DNA of 11,368 bases from CAYFSC01 sp964345695 (lineage in GTDB: Bacteria; Bacteroidota; Rhodothermia; Rhodothermales; Salinibacteraceae). The DNA lies in NCBI GenBank assembly GCA_964345695.1, contig CAYFSC010000100.1:1-11368 (forward strand). Direction: 5' to 3'. A program made the translations under genes and the position numbers. Shown here one piece after another: positions 6,915-11,368 of the stretch (positions within the stretch are counted from its first letter, which is position 1; each line of letters opens with the position of its first letter). The notes below the pieces were generated by a model. That model did not search any database. It was not told the origin of the DNA and worked only from the letters and a program-made list of their open reading frames with translations.

Positions 6915-7916
6915 CTACGCCGACTCCTCCTGGGACGAGGCGCCGTCGCCACTCGGCGAAGGCGGGCCGTCGCGGTGCAGCGAGAAATCGTCGAGCGCCA
7001 GTCCGTCAAGGACCGCGTCGTAGCGCGTCAGATCGGCAGGAAGCAGAATCTCATTGTTCTCCTTGCCGAGCTTGGCAAGCGTATCGAGGTACTGCTCGGC
7101 AAGACGCAGCTTGACGGCCTCCTCGCCGCCCGGGCTGTTCACGGCGTTGGCGACCTGCTCGATGGCCTCGGCCGTCGCCTCCGCGATGCGCTCGATTTCC
7201 TCAGCACGCCCCTCCGCCTCGTTGACGCGCCGCTGCATCTCCCCCTCCGACTGGTTGATGACCTCCTGCTTCATGCCCTGCGCATCGTTGACGGTCGACT
7301 GCTGCTGCCCCTCGGAGCGGGCCACCGTGGCGCGGCGCTCGCGCTCGGCCGTCATCTGCCGCTCCATGGCCTGCTGCACCGTGCGCGGCGTGTCGATGTT
7401 CTTGATCTCGTAGCGATGCACCTTGATGCCCCAGGCCTGCTCCACCTCGCTCAGCACGTCGACGACCGACTGGCTGATGGCCGCCCGCTCCTGGAAGGTC
7501 GTGTCCAGTTCCATCCGGCCAATGACCGAGCGCGTCGTCGTCTGCGCCAGCTGGATGGCTGCGCGCCGGTAGTCCGTCACACCGTAGCTGGCGTTCTCGG
7601 GGTTCGTCACGCTGATGTAGATCACGCCGTCGGCCTTCACGCGCACGTTGTCCTCCGTAAAGCAGTCCTGCGGCTCTACCGGGGTGGCCTGCTCGCGCAG
7701 GTCGTGCGTGTATGCCACGCGATCGATGAACGGAACCAGGGCGTGAAAACCAGGCTTCAGCGTTTTGTGATAGTTGCCGAGCCGCTCCACAACATATGCG
7801 CTCTGCTGCGGCACAAACCGGATGGCCCGCAGCACCTTGTAGATGACGTACAGCGTCAGCAGCGCGAGGATGCCGAGGCTGATCTGATTGAGAAACTCGA
7901 AGAGGGAGGCTTCCAT
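6915..7916 (-). CDS. SPFH-domain membrane protein, paraslipin/QmcA type (second copy)
   Basis: A 333-aa stomatin-family scaffold protein expected to form membrane-bound oligomers that organise local membrane domains. One N-terminal membrane helix (about 11-29) is followed by the SPFH domain (about 33-195: RFVPQQSAYVVERLGNYHKT, PGFHALVPFIDRV, ENASYGVTDYRRA, QLAQTTTRSVIG). Next is a coiled coil with four 11-residue repeats starting at 201, 212, 223 and 234 (SEG/AQG/SEG/AEG), then a conserved AVKLRLAEQYLDTLAKLGKE segment (267-286) and an acidic disordered tail. The ATG at 7916 is chosen because the membrane helix follows at once; continuing upstream in frame would overlap the next SPFH gene. It is the last gene of the nfeD-SPFH-SPFH series. 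It closely parallels its neighbour, so the pair arose by duplication or forms hetero-oligomers. Exact role uncertain. Confidence 0.92.
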   Translation of the reverse strand: MEASLFEFLNQISLGILALLTLYVIYKVLRAIRFVPQQSAYVVERLGNYHKTLKPGFHALVPFIDRVAYTHDLREQATPVEPQDCFTEDNVRVKADGVIYISVTNPENASYGVTDYRRAAIQLAQTTTRSVIGRMELDTTFQERAAISQSVVDVLSEVEQAWGIKVHRYEIKNIDTPRTVQQAMERQMTAERERRATVARSEGQQQSTVNDAQGMKQEVINQSEGEMQRRVNEAEGRAEEIERIAEATAEAIEQVANAVNSPGGEEAVKLRLAEQYLDTLAKLGKENNEILLPADLTRYDAVLDGLALDDFSLHRDGPPSPSGDGASSQEESA

Positions 7917-7966
7917 GGGATTTGCTTGACTCGGTGAGAAGGGCGGTGTTGGGGCGTCAGAACATG

Positions 7967-8048
7967 GATGATAGCGGATAGCAGATAGAGAACTGCGCTC
8001 CCTGTCCGATAGGAGAACGCGATCCTCCATCGACCATCCGCTATTGTC
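7967..8048 (-). repeat. Long-range inverted repeat between the two SPFH genes
   Basis: Bases 7967-7981 and 8034-8048 are inverted copies matching at 12 of 15 positions, with a perfect 9-bp core (ATAGCGGAT 7971-7979 / ATCCGCTAT 8036-8044). The arms are 52 nt apart, and the right arm reaches the stop codon of the upstream SPFH gene. A smaller stem (GGAG/CTCC, 8012-8026) sits inside. In the transcript this could fold into a branched structure that protects, processes or attenuates the mRNA between the cistrons. No U-run is present. Confidence 0.45.
7970..7990. repeat. Three tandem 7-bp GATAGnn units
   Basis: GATAGCG, GATAGCA and GATAGAG follow each other directly at 7970, 7977 and 7984. A further GATAG lies at 8008-8012 and an inverted one at 8048-8052. 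The 7-bp period recalls the short tandemly repeated heptanucleotides described in cyanobacterial genomes, although the unit here is different. Confidence 0.5.
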
Positions 8049-8965
8049 TATCCGTTTCCACGGACGCCGTCCGTCACCTGCGAGGCACCTTCGAAGAACG
8101 ACTTGATGTTCGCAGCCTCGACCGGGAGGACGCTCACGTTCGCCGTATCGACAATGTCCCCGAGGCGGTCGATGAACTGCTCGGTGAGGCGCATCTTGAC
8201 GGCCAGCGATCCTCCGGGCTGCGAGATGGCGTCGGCCACGCGCTGGATGCCGCTGGCCGTAGCGGTGGCGATCAGCTCCATCTCCCGGGCCTCGCCCTTC
8301 GCCTCGTTGATGCGCTTCTGGCGCCGTCCCTCCGACATGAGGATGGACGCCTGCCGATCGCCTTCCGACGTGTTGATGCGGGCGTCGCGCTCGCCGCTGG
8401 AGGTCGTAATCTCGGCGCGCTTCTCGCGCTCGGCCTCCATCTGCTGCTCCATCGTGAGCACGATTTCCTGCGACGGCTGGATGTCCTTGATCTCGTAGCG
8501 CATCACCTTCACTCCCCACGGATCGGACGCCTTGTCGAGCTCCTCGACGATGGCCTCGTTCATGGCATCACGCTCGCTGAACGTGTCGTCGAGCGTGATC
8601 TTGCCGACCTCACTGCGCATCGTCGTCTGCGCCAGGTTGACGGCCGCGAGGCGATAGTCGTTGATGCCGTAGCTGGCCTTGTAGGAGTCCATCACCTTCA
8701 GGTACACCAGGCCGTCGACGTCCACCTCAATGTTATCCTTCGTGATGCACTTCTGATGCGGTACGTCGAGCACCTGCTCGCGCATCTCCTGCCGGTACGC
8801 GATCCGGTCGATGAATGGAATGGTGAAGTGGAGGCCCGGCGTGAGCGTCCGGTGGTATTTGCCGAAGCGCTCCAAGATCACCTCCTCGCGCATCTCCACG
8901 ATGACGAAGGTGTTCCAGAAGATGAAGAGGGCGACGGCAAGAAGCGCGAAAAGAGCGAACCACAT
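8048..8965 (-). CDS. SPFH-domain membrane protein, stomatin/paraslipin type (first copy)
   Basis: A 305-aa SPFH protein paralogous to the one downstream. It has a single N-terminal membrane helix (about 2-20) and an SPFH domain (about 22-185: EEVILERFGKYHRT, PGLHFTIPFIDRIAY, KASYGINDYRLAAVNLAQTTMRSEVG). A coiled coil follows with clear 11-residue repeats starting at 189, 200, 211 and 222 (SSG/SEG/SEG/AKG), then a closing QPGGSLAVKMRLTEQFIDRLGDI segment. It lacks the long acidic tail of its neighbour. The ATG at 8965 begins directly at the membrane helix; the preceding leader is pyrimidine-rich with no Shine-Dalgarno. It lies 105 nt downstream of nfeD and 131 nt upstream of the second SPFH gene, on the same strand. 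NfeD-SPFH pairs are common (ybbJ-qmcA in E. coli); such proteins are implicated in membrane domain organisation and regulation of membrane proteases. Confidence 0.92.
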   Translation of the reverse strand: MWFALFALLAVALFIFWNTFVIVEMREEVILERFGKYHRTLTPGLHFTIPFIDRIAYRQEMREQVLDVPHQKCITKDNIEVDVDGLVYLKVMDSYKASYGINDYRLAAVNLAQTTMRSEVGKITLDDTFSERDAMNEAIVEELDKASDPWGVKVMRYEIKDIQPSQEIVLTMEQQMEAEREKRAEITTSSGERDARINTSEGDRQASILMSEGRRQKRINEAKGEAREMELIATATASGIQRVADAISQPGGSLAVKMRLTEQFIDRLGDIVDTANVSVLPVEAANIKSFFEGASQVTDGVRGNG

Positions 8966-8970
8966 GGCAC

Positions 8971-8998
8971 GAAGAGGGAATCGGGAAGAGGGAAGGAC
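8971..8998. repeat. Degenerate 7-bp tandem repeat (GAAnnGG) before the first SPFH gene
   Basis: Units GAAGAGG, GAATCGG, GAAGAGG and GAAGGAC run in phase from 8971 to 8998. On the coding (minus) strand this is a pyrimidine-rich run ending 5 nt before the ATG at 8965, so it lies in the ribosome-binding region in place of a Shine-Dalgarno. The period equals that of the GATAG repeat after this gene. Confidence 0.45.
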
Positions 8999-9027
8999 GA
9001 GTAGAGCGTCCTATTCGTTCAAATCGG

Positions 9028-9037
9028 GTCGGCCGAC
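9028..9037. repeat. Palindrome GTCGGCCGAC between nfeD and the first SPFH gene
   Basis: A perfect 10-bp self-complementary sequence in the 105-bp spacer, 33 nt past the nfeD stop. It could be a short hairpin or a regulator site, but in GC-rich DNA it may well be chance. Confidence 0.2.
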
Positions 9038-9070
9038 GGCGAAGCAAGCACGGCGTGGCGGCGTGGAGGG

Positions 9071-9694
9071 TTACGAGCGTTCGCGGTTGGGCGGTGAGGC
9101 GCTCGGGTCGTAGTCCAGGCCGCCGTCGTCGGATCGCTCCGAGGTCTCGGAGGACGCGCGGTTCGACGGGGCAGATTCCTCGCGCGAAGGCGACACGCCA
9201 ATGTCGTCGGCAAACTCGGCGTCGAGGTCGCTGTAGTCGACCGGCTCGACGATCCACGTCAGGTTGTCGCGGTACAGAATCTCGGCCTCGGCGCCTTCCG
9301 GCAATCGGCCCTCGACGCTCCGGGCATCCCAGGTGGCCCCGCGGAAGCGGATGCGGCCGGGATCGTCGGCGCTGACGGGCTCGACGATGGTGACCCGCTG
9401 CCCCATGGCTTCAGCGTCCTCGTCGGTGAGGCCGATGGAGATGGTCCCCCCGAAGTAGCGCAGGGCGATCGGGCGCAGCGCGACCGTCAGCCCCGCCGAC
9501 AGGAATGCCCAGACCACGACGGCGGTCAGCGGATCGACCACCAGGCCGACGGCGCGCAGGCCCGCGACGGTCAGCCCCCCAACGCCGAGAAAGAACGCCA
9601 CGCCGCCGGGGACCACCGTCTCTAGCAGCATCAGGAGAAATCCGGCAGCGACGAAGAGCCAGGTTATGAGGGTCGGATCCAGGTCCATCATCAT
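9071..9694 (-). CDS. nfeD: NfeD family membrane protein (short form)
   Basis: A 207-aa NfeD protein of the short type, lacking the ClpP-like protease domain of long NfeD. Three membrane helices (about 8-25, 30-50 and 56-76) include the typical LLETVVPGG and GVAFFLGVGGLTVAG stretches. A soluble OB-fold domain follows (about 96-150: GQRVTIVEPV, GRIRFRGATWDARS, AEILYRDNLTWIVEP), then an acidic Ser-rich tail of about 55 residues, longer than usual. NfeD proteins associate with SPFH proteins, and here two SPFH genes follow directly, so it probably anchors or assembles that complex. The start is placed at the first of three ATG codons (9694, 9691, 9688), just before the first helix. An ATG at 9733 would add 13 residues and a hairpin (GTCCTC/GAGGAC, 9734-9755) lies immediately upstream of it. 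No clear Shine-Dalgarno. Confidence 0.88.
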   Translation of the reverse strand: MMMDLDPTLITWLFVAAGFLLMLLETVVPGGVAFFLGVGGLTVAGLRAVGLVVDPLTAVVVWAFLSAGLTVALRPIALRYFGGTISIGLTDEDAEAMGQRVTIVEPVSADDPGRIRFRGATWDARSVEGRLPEGAEAEILYRDNLTWIVEPVDYSDLDAEFADDIGVSPSREESAPSNRASSETSERSDDGGLDYDPSASPPNRERS

Positions 9695-9733
9695 GACGGG
9701 AGGAACGAGTCGGAATCGGGTCGCCCCGCGCAT

Positions 9734-9755
9734 GTCCTCGACCTCACCTGAGGAC
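9734..9755 (-). repeat. Hairpin upstream of nfeD
   Basis: GTCCTC (9734-9739) and GAGGAC (9750-9755) form a 6-bp stem with a 10-nt loop. If nfeD starts at 9694 this sits in its untranslated leader, about 40 nt before the start; if it starts at 9733 the hairpin abuts the start codon. No promoter boxes around it are convincing. Confidence 0.3.
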
Positions 9756-9862
9756 CTTCGTGCAGGGGCGACCGGACGGAGCGAGAAGCCGTATGGCGTT
9801 TCCTATTCACGTCCACTTTACGCACAGCGAGAGCCGAAGTTACGACAATGCCGGAAGGATTG

Positions 9863-9883
9863 CGTCCGGAAGGCCCCCGGACG
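9863..9883 (-). terminator. Stable hairpin downstream of the ABC ATPase gene
   Basis: CGTCCGG (9863-9869) and CCGGACG (9877-9883) form a perfect 7-bp GC stem with a 7-nt loop, 38 nt past the stop of the ABC gene and 169 nt before nfeD. There is no U-run on the exit side, so it is at best a U-less terminator or an RNA-end stabiliser. Its place suggests the exporter genes and the nfeD series are separate transcription units. Confidence 0.4.
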
Positions 9884-9920
9884 GAAACAGGCGCGGCGCC
9901 AAGGGCCGGAAAGGAGGTCT

Positions 9921-10571
9921 TCACTCCTCGCTTTCTGCTCCCATCTCGATCACGACGTCGGCGAGGGTCGAGAGTTCGCTCTGGAGGTGGCTGGCAACGA
10001 CAGCCACGCCGCCGTCGCCAACGAAGTCGTGCAGGAGGCCGAGGGTGGCGTCGGTCGTGGCGCTGTCGAGGCTGCGGAGCGGTTCGTCCATGAGCAGCAC
10101 CTGCGGGCTCGAAATCAGCGCCGCGGCGATCTGGGCCTTCTTCACCATGCCGCTGGAGTAGGTGCGGATGAGATTGACGCGGCGCTCGTCGAGGTGCAGC
10201 CGATCGAGCAGGTCGGTGATGCGGTCGGGACTGTCGTCGGACCATCGGTCGCGGCTGCGCAGCACCCACTCCAGCAGTTCGACCGCCGTCAGGTGCTCCG
10301 GCAGTGTTGCCTCAGCATGAACGATGCCGACGTGCTGCAGATACCGGTACGGATGGGCGTGAGCGTCGAGGTCGCCATACCGTACCGCCCCGCGCGTCGG
10401 AAAGGCCAGCACGGACAGAAGGCGCAGCAGCGTCGTCTTGCCCGATCCGTTTGGCCCCGAAAGCATGGTGAGCGTGCCCGGCGCAAATGTGTGCGAGAGC
10501 CCGTCCAGCACCGGCGCATCCTCGCCGTACTGCTTGGCAACGTTGTCGAGAGCAAGCGGCCGTGGGTCCAT
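9921..10571 (-). CDS. ABC transporter ATP-binding protein (exporter type)
   Basis: A 216-aa single-domain ABC ATPase that would power the membrane protein encoded just upstream. Motifs in order are Walker A GPNGSGKT (39-46), signature YSSGM (about 138-142, a form common in ABC-2 and CcmA-like exporters), Walker B VLLMDEP with Asp162 and catalytic Glu163, D-loop RSLD, and switch His195 (VVASHLQ). The Q-loop position aligns as VGIVHAEATLPEHLT, with Ala86 where glutamine is nearly invariant. The ATG at 10571 opens directly into the ABC domain; extending upstream in frame adds only low-complexity sequence that overlaps the previous gene. The upstream membrane gene ends 49 nt before this start on the same strand, so the two are probably one operon. 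The substrate is unknown. The family is certain; the exporter role is inferred from size, signature and partner. Confidence 0.92.
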   Translation of the reverse strand: MDPRPLALDNVAKQYGEDAPVLDGLSHTFAPGTLTMLSGPNGSGKTTLLRLLSVLAFPTRGAVRYGDLDAHAHPYRYLQHVGIVHAEATLPEHLTAVELLEWVLRSRDRWSDDSPDRITDLLDRLHLDERRVNLIRTYSSGMVKKAQIAAALISSPQVLLMDEPLRSLDSATTDATLGLLHDFVGDGGVAVVASHLQSELSTLADVVIEMGAESEE

Positions 10572-10594
10572 AGACGTGGAGAGGTCGAGGATCG

Positions 10595-10610
10595 AGGAGG
10601 GGCGCCTCCT
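10595..10610 (-). repeat. Hairpin between membrane protein and ABC ATPase genes
   Basis: AGGAGG (10595-10600) and CCTCCT (10605-10610) form a perfect 6-bp stem with a 4-nt loop in the 49-nt spacer. On the minus strand the first arm reads AGGAGG, an ideal Shine-Dalgarno, but no ATG, GTG or TTG lies at a usable distance (the ATG at 10571 is 33 nt away). It may tune relative expression of the two genes. Confidence 0.4.
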
Positions 10611-10620
10611 GCAGAAGCAA

Positions 10621-11368
10621 TCATGAGAAGCGGCGTCGCGCCTGCCCTTCGGCGGCAACGGTGGCAACGGCGCCGGCGGTGGCAGCAAAAAGGACGGCTA
10701 CGCCCATCCATGCAAGCATCCACGTCCACCCGTACGTCGGGTCGAACAGGACGACGAGCGCGAGGCTTCCGGCGTGAGGGGCCAGCCAGCGCAGGTTCAC
10801 AAAGGTGCGGGTTCCAACCCAGTCCAGGGATGACTGCATGGACAACTGGAACGACGGTGGCGCCGCGGCGGCGGTTACGAGCAAGCCGCAGGCGGCGTTC
10901 TGCGCGGCGAAGAGCGTGAGGAGATAGGCCGCCACGGCATCGGGCGCGGCGTCCTGCGCGCAGAGCACCCAGAGCGCAAGGTGACCGAGCGCGACGAGGC
11001 GCCCCAGCGGAAGCCGTCGGTCGAGCTGGCGGAGGCTGGCCCATACCGCCGGACGCCATCGACGCGGCACCCAGTAGAGCGCGTCGTAGGGCACCGGATC
11101 GCGGGCTGCGGCCGCCGTTGCTCCGCCGCCCAGCACCTCGGCATACAGCGCATTGGTCTGGTAAAAATGCTGGTCGAACGTCCCCCGACGCCACCCCAGC
11201 CGGACGCCACTTCCGACGAGAAGCAGCACGCCGGGCCCCCAGGCCAGCAGCGGCAGCCCGGTACGCGTGCCAACGGCGCTCACCACCAGCACGACCACCG
11301 CCACAAGAAAGCACCGCGCCGTGGCAAACAGCGCCGGCACGAGTCCGCGCGGCACGCTCACGCCCTGC
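10621..11368 (-). CDS. Multi-pass membrane protein, probable ABC-2 type permease (5' end uncertain)
   Basis: At least 246 aa, with no recognised conserved motif. About six hydrophobic segments are visible (counting from a GTG at 11361: about 13-31, 35-53, 119-135, 141-165, 195-210, 212-236). Between the second and third lies an extended polar region with aromatic and arginine residues (FDQHFYQTNALY, YDALYWVPRRWRP). The frame stays open to the window edge, so the true start may lie outside; GTG at 11361 or 11355 are the internal options. The gene ends 49 nt before the ABC ATPase on the same strand, and the helix count suits the membrane half of an ABC-2-like exporter. That assignment rests on context, not on sequence similarity I can name. 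Confidence 0.7.
   Translation of the reverse strand, partial: QGVSVPRGLVPALFATARCFLVAVVVLVVSAVGTRTGLPLLAWGPGVLLLVGSGVRLGWRRGTFDQHFYQTNALYAEVLGGGATAAAARDPVPYDALYWVPRRWRPAVWASLRQLDRRLPLGRLVALGHLALWVLCAQDAAPDAVAAYLLTLFAAQNAACGLLVTAAAAPPSFQLSMQSSLDWVGTRTFVNLRWLAPHAGSLALVVLFDPTYGWTWMLAWMGVAVLFAATAGAVATVAAEGQARRRFS

Noticed and set aside
7917..8519. Upstream extension of the second SPFH gene to 534 codons
   Set aside because: The added part overlaps the conserved end of the first SPFH gene in another frame and is low-complexity; the normal family start is at 7916.
10572..10688. 39-residue N-terminal extension of the ABC ATPase
   Set aside because: It is proline- and arginine-rich, overlaps the end of the membrane protein gene and lies outside the ABC fold.
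10289..11314. 341-codon minus-strand frame across the permease and ATPase genes
   Set aside because: It is Arg/Ala/Gly-rich, crosses two better supported genes and shows no motif.

Overview
The window is a GC-rich, gene-dense stretch of a bacterial chromosome. It carries ten protein genes, no RNA genes, no CRISPR array and no intact mobile element. I infer a member of the Rhodothermota (Salinibacter / Salisaeta / Longimonas-like), without a search to confirm it. The reasons are the high GC, the acidic Asp/Glu/Ser/Thr-rich linkers typical of moderate halophiles, a Bacteroidota-type S8 peptidase architecture, few clear Shine-Dalgarno sequences, and one promoter whose -7 box (TAGATTTG) fits the Bacteroidetes TAnnTTTG consensus.

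Left part (1-2700): a plus-strand gene for a secreted, lipid-anchored subtilisin-like protease (90-1841) faces a small Mth938-fold protein on the minus strand (2285-2665). Between them lies a 443-bp gene-free stretch with a hairpin and a 10-bp perfect palindrome.

Middle (2777-6903): the minus strand carries a membrane-anchored esterase/lipase of the platelet-activating-factor acetylhydrolase type (4444-5958). Downstream of it is a membrane-anchored GAF plus degenerate GGDEF protein (2777-4300), which has its own promoter at 4347-4377. The esterase is divergent from a small unknown lipoprotein gene (6169-6903).

Right part (6915-11368): the minus strand carries nfeD followed by two tandem SPFH (stomatin/paraslipin-type) genes, a membrane-organising module known from many bacteria. 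Upstream of it is a separate pair, a multi-pass membrane protein (5' end beyond the window) and its ABC ATPase, which looks like an ABC-2 type exporter.

Most products act at or in the cell envelope: protease, lipoproteins, lipid/ester hydrolase, SPFH/NfeD scaffold, exporter. I do not see a clear new defence or mobile system. The observations most worth following are the GAF/pseudo-GGDEF receptor (GELTY in place of GGDEF), the ABC ATPase whose Q-loop glutamine is alanine, and the 7-bp-period degenerate tandem repeats in the leader and intergenic spacer of the SPFH genes.
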